Below, in pieces: positions 12,891-24,571 of a DNA stretch of 64,000 bases (its first letter is position 1; each line of letters opens with the position of its first letter). A model generated the notes under the pieces. It did not search any database. It was given only the letters and a program-made list of their open reading frames with translations, and had not been told where the DNA came from. This DNA is from Atherix ibis (taxonomy: Eukaryota; Arthropoda; Insecta; Diptera; Athericidae), in contig OY282607.1 of the NCBI GenBank assembly GCA_958298945.1, positions 81,743,868 to 81,807,867 of the forward strand, given 5' to 3'. The position numbers were made by a program, and so were the translations under genes.

Positions 12891-13731
12891 AAGGTTCCCT
12901 ATAGTATACAACCTTGAATTTCCGCGGGTTATGTATATTCGCATTTCGATTTTTGTGGCGTTATGTTGGTACTCATGTCTCTCACTTATGCTGACAAGTT
13001 CGGCCATTTTGAATGTTCAGTTAATTTTTGACAGCTGCTTTGCTTGCACGTGTTTTGGCTCGTCTTCGATTTTTGCTCCAGAGGGTCATTACTGGTGACG
13101 AATCATGGGTTTATAATTATGACGTAGAAACCAAAGCTCAATCATCCCAATGGAAGTTGCCGCACGAGCCCAGACCGAAAAAAGTGCATCAAGTTCGGTC
13201 GAATGTGAAGGTTTTGCTAACAGTTTTCTTCGATTGCAGGGGCGTGGTATTATCATGAGTACTTGCCACAGAGTAGACCAGTCAATAACAAATATTACCT
13301 GCAAGATATGCACAAGTTGCGCGAAGCAATCCGCAAGAAACGCCCGGATTTGTGGAAGAACAAAAATTGGCTTTTACACCATGATAACGCCCCTGCCCAC
13401 GCATCGTTGCTTGTGCGTGAATTTTTGACCAAAAACAACACACTAATAATGCCACAGCTACCGTATTCCTCAGATCTGGCCCCCTGTGACTTTTTCTTGT
13501 TCCCGAAACAAATTCTTTGATCCATTTTTTTAAAATGGTCAAAAATCGAAGACCAGCCAAAACACGTCCAAGCAAAACAGCTGTCAAAAATTAACTGAAC
13601 ATTCAAAATGGCCAAATTTGGCGGCATAAGTGAGAGACATGAGTACCAATATAACGCCATAAAAAATCGAAAATCAAATATACGTATCCGGCGAAAATTC
13701 AAAATTCGCGATACTTTTTGCACAAACCTCG
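12891..13731 (+). mobile_element. long-TIR mariner derivative (family 4, copy 1)
   Basis: The right end is followed by TA. The left outer 25 bases have diverged. Unlike a normal mariner, the two ends are inverted copies over about 165 bases: 12915-13075 pairs with 13540-13720. The right arm is an inverted copy of the 5' end: at 13523-13525 it holds the transposase start codon in reverse (ATGGATCAAAGAAT on the minus strand). Between the arms remain LLQRVITGDESWVYNYDVET (first Asp kept) and the block with NWLLHHDNAPAHASLL, then SSDLAPCDFFLFPK, after which the inverted 5' end begins. The HTH domain is deleted. It can only move with an outside transposase. Confidence 0.88.
13028..13515 (+). pseudogene. 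internally deleted family 4 transposase
   Basis: Only the catalytic part survives. The first Asp is in VITGDESWVYNYD near 13095, the second in LLHHDNAPAHA near 13385, and the third in APCDFFLFP near 13490, with 34 residues between the last two. The frame breaks near 13240-13260 (CRGVV). No start codon or DNA-binding domain remains, and the 3' end runs into the inverted 5' leader. Confidence 0.85.
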
Positions 13732-13788
13732 TACAAGCATTTCGAAAGCGCTTAATTTTTGAATTTTGTTGGGCTTTATGTTCGCCTA

Positions 13789-13803
13789 CCCCCCCCCCCC
13801 CCC
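13789..13803. repeat. run of 15 C
   Basis: An uninterrupted C run in otherwise AT-rich DNA, just right of the family 4 copy. Such runs are common sequencing and assembly weak points. Confidence 0.9.
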
Positions 13804-13904
13804 GACGTTGATTTAAAATATTTTATTTTTCTATTAATAATTGGACTTAAAATATGAAAAAAACGTATTTGTATGTAAAATTTATTTTACAAAAAATATG
13901 ATCT

Positions 13905-14295
13905 CTTCAAACATTCAAAATAATAATTGAAGCCAAATTTTTTTCTTCCCGATCCTTTTGTTCATATTAGGAGATGTGAAATAATTGTTTGGATAAAATC
14001 TGGCGAATATGGTGGATGTGGTAGCAATTCGTATCCTAACTCGTGGACTTTTGACATTAATTTTCTTTTTTCAATATAATTGATGAAGATTATACAATGT
14101 CCATCCCAGAAAACAGTAACCAGCCGATGGAAGCGTTTTCACTTTCTTTGGTACATATTTGCTAGTAGAAGTTCATTGTTCTTACGTTGATTTCTGGTCG
14201 TCCATACATTTTTTTAAAAATATTCACCATGTAAGCTATCTCATAAACTTTCATTCGACAACCTTTTTAAAATGAATTTTATCAATCATTTTTCG
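13905..14295 (-). mobile_element. eroded mariner fossil, family 5-like
   Basis: Minus-strand pieces in several frames match the family 5 transposase layout: KVYEIA near 14250 (HTH region), PKKVKTLPSAG near 14135, FWDG/ILIDY-like sequence near 14100, then HELGYELLPHPPYSPDF-like sequence near 14020. The GDETW block and the HHDN block are deleted. No terminal repeats can be seen. Much older than the two family 5 copies at 30005 and 61361. Confidence 0.6.
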
Positions 14296-16965
14296 TATAA
14301 TAAGATGGTTGCCACTTCTTGTTTCATATATTATTTTTTTTTGTCACAAAAAATATTGTTTTATTAACATACAGAAATTCACTTTTATCCATTGTATAAA
14401 AAAATACATACCTTGTCTCCTTTTAATGGTTTTCAAAACTAAACTATTGAATAGATATTAATAAAATTTTATATGGCATCATTTTAAGTATGCTAAATAA
14501 TATAGAAAATATCATTTTATTGATATTAGGTATATCTTTGCATTAGTCATTGACTTATCATATCACCCTTGCGTCATAGATTTTATTGAAAGTTTCATAA
14601 CAAAAATTTTTATGGTTTTCTTTAAATTTAAAAGTGCAACTGTTTTCTTTCCATATTTCTCCAAGATTGAAAGTACAAATTATAGACTCACCTTAAAAAC
14701 AAAAATTTCATAATTCCCAAAAAAAAAATATTTGTTTAGCTTCAAAAAAATAATCTGTAAATTTATCATACTCGCATTTATATTATGAACAGGTTTATCT
14801 TATTATAAATTCACCAAGCACATTTCTATGTACATAAACACCTCAGATAAAGTCGATTAGTACAGGTTACCTTTAGGCATTACTTCATTTTGCACTTAAG
14901 ATCTTATTACACGGAAAAGAGTACTGAGAAGGGTTTATTATTTACAATATTTAAAAAAAAACTATTGTAAATAACTTACTCCAATAACATTGAATTTTTA
15001 CTAGATCATGATCTATTTATTATTCATTGATTTATAATTAATAATGCACTTGAAAGTTACCACCATTTTTTTTCCTTCCTTAACCACTCGGCCACGATTA
15101 GCAATGGAATGAAATTTCTAAACGATTAGACGATCAAAGTTTGTAGGTGAACAAAATGTATTTATTAATTAAAAACATGTACAAACTGACCTTTATAATA
15201 GTTTTAATCCAATCGAAATCAATTCATTATTCAAATTAAATTGATTATTGGTAAAAAGGTATCGATAATTTAAAGAAACATAACAGCACCCTCATGATAA
15301 GGTGGCTGAAATAATTGAATAAGTTTAGTTGTTGAAGTAATTTAAATCTGGAACTTGTTTTTCGTACGGTGAAGGATAGTAAAAGTGCTTATGTTAAATA
15401 AAATATATCAACAACAACAAAAAATAGTTACAGTAAACAAACTAGAGAAAAACACCTGCAAAATAGAAAAGATTATCATGTCACCTATTTACGGTCGTAA
15501 TTTAATCTCCAACAAAAACGACATTTTCTTAAGATTTATTTTTATAAAATCTTTTCCTATAGTTTTGTTGTTGTTTTTGTTGTTTTTTTTTTTGTAAAAA
15601 AAACATCAAAGTTATTAGATGGTCAATTCAAATGAGTATTTTTTGGTAAAATTTGATTATTTCAAGTATTTCCAAGATAAAAATAGAAAACAAATTAAGG
15701 TAAGAAAATTTTCAAAAATTCAGGCACGTTTTAGTGCGGGCTTAATATATAAGTACGAGTTATACGGAAAGATGATGGAAAGACAAAGGAAGTCACCCCC
15801 TTGGATTCAGATATTTTCACGTAAACAATGACAAAAATTTTCATAATTGAACAGATGTGCAAATGTATACGTAGTTATGTTAACCGATGAGGATATTATT
15901 AATACAATTTTGGTACGTATGTCACCGAAGGGATTATTATTAATAATTTTTTTGTGGAGGCATACAATGCTAAGAAATTTCACCTTGCCAAAAGGAGTTT
16001 CGTACACCTGAGGGACAAAGTACAAACTTGTGAAAAACGTATTCGCTCATATGTCATTTAATGTGAATGTGGGCAGATAGAAGCATCTGTGCTACGTTAA
16101 TAGTTACCCTTTTATACATATAAGTTTATATATGGATACGCCTCCACATATCACCATATGAGAATTAGTATTTTGGCAAAGAATTTCGGTCACCGGGTTG
16201 AGCACGCAAGAATTTGATTTGTGGTCAAGGTGAGAGTATACTCATAAGATACCATATGTACTGGAATCTGTTAAGTGTCTTCTTATAAACCAATATTCAT
16301 TTCAAGGTTATTAAAATTAAGTGATTTCATTACATCGCAAAATATTTTCCATACACCACCTTTGTCTGAATTTCCAAAGAATTTCTGGTATTAATTCTTA
16401 ATATAATCACCTGAATTAATATGAACGACTAAAAACGAAATCGCACATATGCCATCTTCTTAAATAATATTAGGTATGGATTATACTATTCTAAATTCAA
16501 TAAAAATATTAAGTTGGTAAATAATAAATATTATTTATTTTATTCGAAAAAAATCGTATACGTACGGTATGGTTTATTGTAAAATTATAAAAAAATTTTT
16601 ATACTACAATTTATTAATGCAAGACCTTGTATTATTTCGTATTTAAATGTTTTGAATTAGATAAAAATAAACTAAACAATTTTAAAATAATATTATGAAA
16701 AATAATCATCGATACGATATAATTAATATTATTGTAATTATAAGAAAACAGCAAACAGTCAGTCATGTGGTGCCATCTCTTAGTTACGTATAGTAGGTAA
16801 ATGGTGTAAATATTTTTATGAATTTAGAATATTATTAAAAATTTATTTTTGGCATATCTGAGCTAATGTAAATTTTTTCAACAACATACTAAAATGATTT
16901 TTAATTATAATATATTTAATTATATTATATCCAATAATATCTTGATTTATATCTTAAGAATTTTT
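14296..16965. other. AT-rich stretch without a gene
   Basis: About 2.7 kb with no supported gene. It holds the short tRNA-like fragment at 15078-15102. Confidence 0.55.
15078..15102 (-). other. tRNA-like 5' fragment (A box)
   Basis: The minus strand reads GTGGCCGAGTGGTTAAGG, the D-arm and A-box region typical of tRNA-Ser/Leu. No anticodon stem, B box or acceptor end follows. It is either a broken tRNA copy or a remnant of a tRNA-headed SINE. Confidence 0.4.
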
Positions 16966-19387
16966 ATTTTTTTTTTATTTTTTTTTTATTTTAAATGTTA
17001 TCTACAACTACTTATGCTAGTAACAAGCAGATTTTTTACGGGAATATACAAGGACATGAAGACATGTGGAGGAAAACACCCATCGATGTTACCTCTAGAA
17101 CAGGGTAATTTTATTTTAAAATTTTAAAGAATCGCTCGGCCATCGCCGTTTTAAACGTTGATGGGTGTATACTGGAAGGGTGGGAGTGAAAAATTCCATT
17201 TCTAAAGGATTAGGATGGAAGGATAGATGCGAATGGAATTTTTTATATCGGGAGATGCATAGTTCACGAACAAATGGAACATTTAGGTCACGGTGGATAA
17301 CAGTGTTTCGCACATAAAAGGGGGCATTGACAATTTTACGAAGGATTCGGGATTGTATGGATTGGATTGGAAGGGAGTTGAAATGCTTAATCGAACCCCA
17401 AGGTTCTAGACTATATGTCCATATTGGTTTCAGAGCCGTATTGTATAGTAATAGTTTAGTTGTTGTTGTAAGTTTTGATTTACTGCCTAGGAGACGTAAT
17501 AATTGTTTGTATCGTCCGTTAAGTTCACGTCTTTTAGTTTTCGTATGAAGGTTCCAGGTTAACTGTTTGTCGAATATAAGTCCAAGGTAAAGTACGCTAT
17601 TTTTTTGTGGAATAATACTGCCGTTTAGGGTTATGTCGGGAATTTATTCTCGGCAGAGTGTGAAAGTTACATTAGCAGATTTTTGCTCATTTACCTTCAC
17701 TCTCCACCTTTTGAACCAAGTTTCTAAGGAGTGGATATGGTTCTGTAGGATACTTATGGCTGTGGAAGGATCTTTGTGATGTGTCAGGATGGCTGTATCG
17801 TCAGCATATATTGCGGTCAGGATGTTGTTGTGGCAAGGAATGTCATGGGTATAAATGTTATATAGGATAGGAGCTAGGATACTTCCTTGAGGGACACCGG
17901 CGGAAATTGGATAAATGTCAGAGTACTCCATATTTTCAGCTACCTGAAAATATCGGTCTGAGAGATAAAATTTAAGAATGTGGAAATAACCCGAGGGTAG
18001 GACTAGCTGCAACTTCCAAAGCAATCCAGGGTGCCATACACGGTCGAAAGCATGCAAAATGTCAAGAAACACTCCTGGGCAGTATTCCTTTCGCTCTAGC
18101 GAACACGCTATGTAGTCGACTACGCGATGACACTGCTGGATAGTGGAATGCTCAGGTCGAAATCCAAACTGCTGCTGAGGAATGACACCCTCGGTTTCAA
18201 AAATGGGATAAAGGTGTTTTAGGATTCATTTTTCTAGGATTTTTGATAACATGGGAAGGAGGCTTATAGGTCTATATGAGGCAGGAAGGTTTTTGGGCTT
18301 ATTGGGTTTTGGGATCATCTTAATTATGGAAAACTTCCACAGGGAGGGAAAAAATGATGTGCGGAGGATACTATTATAAATATAGGTTACAAGGACGAGG
18401 GTTTTTTTCGAAATTTGTTTCAGGATTTCTGAAGTTATTAGGTCATATCCTGGGGCTTTTTTATTGGAAAGGTGCTCTATTATGAATTTAACTTCGGAAG
18501 GAGTGAAAAACTTAGGAGGTGGACTTATGGGCAACTGAGTTGATATTTGTCGGAATATTTGTTCGTCATGCAGAATGTCTTGGACATCTTCGTGAGGTTT
18601 AAAGATGTTTTCTAAGTGTTTGCCGAAGATGTCGGCTTTCTGTTTATCTCTTTTTGCCCAGGTTCCGTCGGTATTCCGGAGCGGGTGTATAGCTGTTTTG
18701 TATTTGAGAATTCGTCGGGTAGCTGTCCAGAGTGACTTATTAGTTGTCAGTGATTCTGTGTATTCAGTAAATCGTTCGTTGTTATAATTAATTATTTCTT
18801 GTTTCAGTTCTCGTTGTAGTTGGTTCAGTTTTTTCTTCTCATTTGGCATTCTTGAACGTTGCCACTGGGCCCTGGCTCGACGTTTCTCGCTTATCAAGCT
18901 GCAAATTTTTTGCGGATGATTATAGTCATGTTCTCGTTGAGTTAGTGATTGAGTTCTGTATGCAAACAGTCAAGTCGTTTACGGCATCGTCTATTTCTTG
19001 TACGTTCTTTAGGCTTTGTTGTAAATGAATCTGTTGGTCTAAGTTCTGTCTGAAAATGTCCCAATCAACTTTCCCATTTACAAGTTTGGCAGGATAGGAT
19101 TTTAAGGAAGGAGAAGTGTCTAGTGTTAGGAGAACAGAGGAATGGTCGGAACTCAGGTCAAGGAGTGTATCTATGGAAGTATTAATGGAATGTATGGGTG
19201 TGGTTATGAAATAGTCTAGAATATCGGGAAGGTTTCTGGCACTGGTTGGCCAATATGTGGGCGTGGGAGAAGATAGGACCTCAAGAGTGGTATGGGAGAG
19301 GAGTTCTTGGAGAATCTTTCCTCGGGGATTCGAAACACGGCAACCCCATTTAGTGTGCTTGGCATTATAATCTCCTCCCGCGAAGAA
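16966..19387 (-). mobile_element. Jockey-like LINE, 5'-truncated
   Basis: A non-LTR retrotransposon in reverse orientation. Its 3' end has an A-rich tail (the T-rich tract 16966-16998 on +), preceded by a 3' leader that shares AAAATCTGCTTGTTAC with the fragment at 31795-32180. The 5' end stops inside the endonuclease domain at about 19387, as expected from incomplete reverse transcription. Target duplications were not found. Confidence 0.9.
17116..19387 (-). pseudogene. LINE endonuclease / reverse transcriptase (ORF2)
   Basis: In order on the minus strand: the end of an AP-type endonuclease (GGDYNAKHTKWGCRVSN near 19360 and DLSSDHSSVLL near 19160), a linker, then the reverse transcriptase. 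RT marks are NKKAPGYDLITSEILKQ and YRPISLLPMLSKILEK (about 18470-18230), FGFRPEHSTIQQCHRV near 18150, FLDILHAFDRVWHPG (catalytic Asp) near 18060, GVPQGSILAPILYNIYTHDI near 17900, and YADDTAILTHH (catalytic DD) near 17810. The C-terminus has HRDLNVPFVRELCISRYKKF, typical of Jockey elements. Stops near 18950, 18228 and 17650 break the frame. Confidence 0.9.
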
Positions 19388-19654
19388 TTTTATTAATAAA
19401 TAAATTTGTGAAATATTTTTCTTTATAAAAACTTTGTTTTTAAAGGTTTTACGAGTAACAATAAATAATTTGTACGTTAAGTAACATACTCCAAATTTTA
19501 TTTTGAGATGTAAAATATGCTATGGCCAATTTTTTATCCTTATTATATCAGTCAATTTAATTTACTAGTTAAAAACCTTAAAAAAATATTATTAAAACTA
19601 TAAAAGTTATACATTATTATACTAGGCAGATATTCTCCATTATTATACTAGGCA

Positions 19655-20550
19655 GAATAGTCTCAGTGACCAAACAAATTATTGTCATATACCAGGGAGA
19701 CTTCACTTCAGGGAAATCAGTAACAAATCAGATCCTCTCTTTGCGTCATTTGATAGAAAAGTTGTTGGAATATGGTAAACAGATCTACCATTTTTTCATT
19801 GACTTTAAATCTATATAATAGTCCGGGTAAAACTCTATACAACCATGAGAGAGTTTGGCATCGCAGGAAAATTGATTAAACTGCCTGATCATCAATATTG
19901 AGTAAACGGCGAAAAATCTTGGACTACACATAAATGAAGGAAAAATAAAGTGAATGGTGTTAACGTTGGCGTTAAAGACAAGATGAATTGGTGTAAGTCT
20001 CTTACAGATAAGAGATTATAGCTCCAAAAGAGTTATATCATTTTCCTATTTGCGGTAAAGGATCACAGCCGACTCAACATGGAAACAGAAATCTGTACAC
20101 GATTGTTGGCAGCCTACTTCAGTCAGTCTAAATTAATTTGCTTGAGAATTCTACACTAGTCTTAGCAGTCCTTATGTATTTTTGAAAATTTGCGTTCTCA
20201 AAAATCCACTATAAGCTTTTGTCTGCATTGGAGAGGAGGATCTTTCGAAGAAATGTTGGCCCCCTTAATGAGGATGAACGAGTCGAGACCCCATTTAATG
20301 ATGAGATGCTGGAGCGCTGCCTATGCTCAATAGGCTGCAGTGGGCTGGACACTTAATCCGTATAGATAAGGAATATCCTATGTGGTTTACATTGGCTCAG
20401 ACGAGACAAGCTCTGCCTTCGGTGGAGCGACGGTATTAGCCTAAAAACCAAAATCATACTGGGTGTGTTGAACTGGAAGACCGCGGCGAAAAGCATCGGC
20501 ATCTGGAGTTCTTTGATTCAGCAGGCCTCTACTGGGCTCCTAGTAATGAT
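19655..20550 (+). mobile_element. RTE-like LINE relic
   Basis: Scattered frames read GKSVTNQILSLRHLIEKLLE and YHFFIDFKS (19720-19815; RT motif before the first catalytic Asp), TMREFGIAGKLIKL (19845-19885), LHINEGKIK (19925-19950), then WAGHLIRIDKEYP (20340-20380) and WKTAAKSIGIW (20478-20510). This order fits the RT and C-terminal region of RTE/craniofacial-type LINEs. The YADD block is missing and many stops are present. Confidence 0.65.
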
Positions 20551-20577
20551 TATTATTAAAACATAATTTTCACGTTT

Positions 20578-21440
20578 TTGTCTCACAATATTATTCCCGA
20601 TCATCAGTTTTGTTTTTGTACTCAACATTCCACCATCCACCAATGTCATTGCATTGTCAATTATATAGTTTCCTCTCTTGAGAAAAAAGAATCTTGTCCT
20701 GTAGGATTCGTTGATGTATCACAGGCCTCTAATGCTGGACTATTATATGTTAGAAACTCAGGACCATCTTTTTTTACCTACTATTCTATAATTAAAAACA
20801 ATTTTTTAAAACATATTTGCGCTGACGGATGCCAGTTTTAACAGAGGACAATTCTCTTATTTCCTCTGTTAAAACTGGCATCCCTCAGGGCAGTCTGTGT
20901 GGTCCAATTCTTTACAATATTTATACTTTCGATATTCCTATCACAACCAATATCCTTTAAGCGTTAAATGTTAAAAATACAGCAGTTGCATCCAAACTTC
21001 TTTAACAATACTTTCTCAAACTCCAAGACTAATTTTTCGAGATAGAGAATAAACATATATCAGGGTAAAAGTGGGCTTTTAGTTTTAATCTTTACCACTA
21101 TAGGATATCCCACTACTTTTTGTAAAGTGTATAGACGATTAAAAACCTGAAACTTAATCGACGAAACAAGCAGTTACTAAAGCTATTAGAGAGATGATTT
21201 GAACTATCAAAAATAGTAATCATCTAATTTTTAATACAGTACTCAAACCCATATGGACTTATAGACTCAAACTTTAGGGTATAAGTAAGGCTTTATACTT
21301 CTACAAAATCGAATCCTTACTGTCGAAAGTGATTTTTTCCATGTTCGTAATAATGTGATTCATCGCAACTTAAATATTCGTTTTGTCTGTGATTTATTTG
21401 TACAACTTAGATATTTTTAGTACTTAAATATTACCTAACT
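20578..21440 (+). mobile_element. Jockey-like LINE relic
   Basis: Readable pieces: IIPDHQFCFCTQHSTIHQCH (20590-20650), a decayed palm block with FVDVSQASNAGLLY (20700-20750), TGIPQGSLCGPILYNIYTFD (20870-20935), LKPIWTY (21244-21265) and FHVRNNVIHRNLNIRFVCDL (21335-21400). The catalytic YADD region is lost. It contains the perfect hairpin 20827-20883. Related to, but distinct from, the copy at 16966. Confidence 0.75.
20827..20883. repeat. perfect hairpin, 22-base arms
   Basis: Arms 20827-20848 and 20862-20883 are exact reverse complements with a 13-base spacer. The right arm is the native LINE sequence (VKTGIP), so the left arm is an inverted copy inside the same element. Confidence 0.95.
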
Positions 21441-23904
21441 CACTATATACAGCAACGCTAATGGTAAATTTACTTATTATTTATATTGTAGTTGTAAATT
21501 TAAAATTAAATTTAAGAAAAACTTCTAAAATGCTATAAGGAAAAACCAAATATAAATATTTTTGTCACATTTATTAAAAATGAATTTGTTTTTTTCTAAT
21601 ATTTTTTTACTATCTCTTTTAAAAAAATAGAGAAAAAAATTATTTAAAAAAAAATATAGTTTCTTTTAAAGGAGACAAAAACAATGTGTGCAAGACGATT
21701 TATTTGGGAAAAGTTTTATAGTGGAATAAAATATTTGAGCAATAGTATATGTGTTTATGTACTCACTCGGAATGTATTTTTATAATAATGTGAGAGTTTC
21801 ATCAAATCCTTAAATATATATCTGCCAGACTTTGAGTACTTCTCTACATTATATAATCAATATAAGAGAATCCAGCACTTTCTAAGGAGTGTGCCTCTTT
21901 GTGATATTTGAATTCGTAAGCATTTTCACAAATGTCATGGGAGGAAAAAGAAAAATTGTCAAAGTGCATGAATGCTTTCATAACTAACCATTTTTTCCAG
22001 ACATTGTACAGGGTATGTAGGATAAAATATCGAAACCATAGAAGAAGTATGTTTGGTATGTATAAATATGTTTATGGATATATGTGCATGTGTCGTCTGG
22101 GTAAACCAAAAAAAAAAATCCGTTTAAACAAGATATCTTCCTATTTTGTCGGCGCTTCGTTGTAACGAATCTAAAAGTCGAAATAAGGAGAGGTGGCACA
22201 ATAATTATAGCATATGCGAATGGAGAAAAGTAGATTCCTTAGATTATGAAAATGTCTTTGCCAGAAATGCGACATTGACTAAATATGAATTACTCCCAGA
22301 ATTCGTTACTCATATTTTCATGACCAACGACATACAATTTTGGTACATCGTCCACAGATCGATAAGTTCAGTTTGCGTTCTTATCGAAAAGAAAATATTC
22401 ATCATTACCCAGTATTCTGTATAAGTATTGATTCTTTACTGCAATACCAGTTATCCTAGTTATCCAAATAATATCTTTCTATTGTTATTTAATATCGAAA
22501 ATCCATGTAATATTCGAAATTAGTTTTTCCATGTGAAAATGTTGGTTCATCAATGCTAGACAAAATTCAATTAATACATTGCCTCCGAGAATACCAATAA
22601 AATATTATAAGAATTGTGTCCTAAATAATCATTGAAGTATAAGAATAATATTGTTTATATACAAGTATTGTAGTGGGTTGTGTCTAACTGAAAAACGAAT
22701 ATTGTATATTTCGAATACAAGAAAACTTGATTCGAATGCCGACTTAAGCTTCTGTACGAAATGTTTCGCAAAATGTTGAATAGTTTTTAGAAAACAATTT
22801 ATTATTTTACTTACAATAAAATTCCTATAATGAATAAATGTATATAAATAAGTATTTGCCAATACAAAGACGATAGTATATTGGTCAAAGGAGATGTTTC
22901 TCAGAATCTTAAACTAATCAAAATTGGGCAAGAACGATATCGTTTTCATTCTATTCTTTTGGTATTAAAATTAATTAGTAGTATTTGAATTGATAATTGA
23001 ATTTAATAATTATTAATTTCCGAATTCGATTGTATGTGATTCGTTAAATAATGTCACATTAATTTTGTTTTTCCTCTTCTATTACTAGAACTCGTTAGGA
23101 GTTTGTGAACCTTTTGGATCAATTTCCGCGATTCTGTGACAGTTTTTCCTTATCAAGCTTTCCCCGAATTCGTTTTTTTCCCACTTCAATTATGTTTCTT
23201 TAAAATTTTCTTGAGTCGATTCTCGATGATTTTTTCAGTATGAATCCTGTCAAAGGAATAAAGGCATTTTTCTTCATTTGTTGAGCACGGTTTATTTATG
23301 AGGTGTGGCAGGACTTTTTTTTGAGTCAGTCCATGACTGACGTTAATTCTCAAAAAAAATCTCTTTACCATTTATTCGACTTTAATTTCATTATCCAGTT
23401 ATTATTTTCTTAACAAAAAATGCGGAAAAAACACCTGAAAAAGCTATCAACCATCAGGAACGCGGAGAAATATTAATACCAGCTTTCGAAAGAAAAAACC
23501 AATCGTCGATAAACACCCGAATTAGTCAAAGACAACAACCCAAATGAAACATAATGGCCGCCCATCCTACTGGACGAAAGCGTGCACTACACTAAACTGC
23601 ATAAAAATAAGTGGTAGGAAACTGCACTAACTAATCATCTGCTAAACAAAGACAAAAATATGACCTTAAAACCGATACAAATGTAATTAGAACTATTAGA
23701 AAAAGTTCCCATCTTCCTGAAAATATTGTTAAAGGGAAATAAAATACATTAAACTTTAGATTTCACCTACTCTCGAAAAAAAGGACTTATATCAAAGCAA
23801 AAAAGGACTGATATTTAAGAAATATTAAAAACTCAAGTTACCAATTATTTAAGATGTTCATGAAATATGAATTTATAATGTTATTATTTAGTAATGAGAC
23901 TTAC
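21441..23904. other. AT-rich stretch without a supported gene
   Basis: No recognisable gene. Open frames near 21932-22424 and 23186-23371 have no domain I know and no splice support. Bases 23410-23680 are less AT-rich but unreadable as protein. Confidence 0.5.
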
Positions 23905-24565
23905 GGGGGCAGCTTTATATCGACGGTGATGTAGTTGCCCTTATTCGTAGCAGTGCTGGAAGATTTCAACTGGATTCGCCTTCTGCTCCTTGGTTATACT
24001 CTTTAGATGTTATTGACAGTAATACCAGCAGTGGTCTAGGGGTCTGGGCGAACTTGTGGTACCTGAGTTGGCCTAGTAGTGTCACGAAATTTACAAGGAT
24101 CTTTACTGTACCTCCTTGAGTATGAGTATGGAACGTGACTGGCCAAGGTAAGGAGTCTTTGGCTGAAGCATTGTGACTGTGGTTTAATGCCTTCATCGTG
24201 GGTATGGTCTTAGGGCAGGATCCCGGGTCACTGCAGATGATAGTAGATGTGTGGGTAGGCAATGCTATCACTGCAGATGATAGAGGTGTAGACTGTTAGC
24301 AAAGCTGCTCCCTGTTATGATTGTAGCTGGTTCGAGGGCGGGCCCAGGTAGTGGCACATATGTGTTTAGTGGAACAAAGAGAGTAGTCTACAGGTTGAGA
24401 TTGCTCACCATAAGAAATGCTCATCAATTTGTAAATCAAACTTGCTTATCTTCACACAAAATTTGATGGTATATAGTTGCTCCAAAATTCGTAAAAATAC
24501 AGCTCTATAGGATCACGTATCTTTCGGTCGGCGTTGAAACTTATGCTGCAAGTCTAAAAAGAACC
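23905..24565 (-). mobile_element. mariner relic, family 10 (copy 2)
   Basis: The minus strand reads ITKEQKANPVEIFQHCYE (24000-23945), a mariner C-terminus. Near 24490-24430 it reads ILEQLYTIKFCVKISKFDLQ, a mariner N-terminus. The middle does not read as a DDE core, so the copy has a large internal loss or replacement. The region 24020-24340 also resembles bases 41600-41760 of copy 3. The long-TIR mariner lies directly right of it. Confidence 0.6.
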
Positions 24566-24571
24566 AACATA

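Noticed and set aside
12915..13720. Foldback or MITE of unknown type based on long inverted ends
   Set aside because: The interior still encodes mariner transposase and the outer ends match the family 4 mariner, so it is a derivative of that family.
13741..13811. Frame ending in a run of Pro codons
   Set aside because: It is produced by the C15 homopolymer; there is no other coding signal.
15370..15600. 70-codon frame at 15385 as a small gene
   Set aside because: Low-complexity, ending in poly-Leu/Phe from a T run; no promoter or conserved motif.
18605..19028. Plus-strand frames of 60-61 codons
   Set aside because: Antisense to the Jockey-like LINE reading on the minus strand.
22146..22424. 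92-codon plus-strand frame as a gene
   Set aside because: No recognisable domain, signal peptide or splice context; length is within chance for a window this size.
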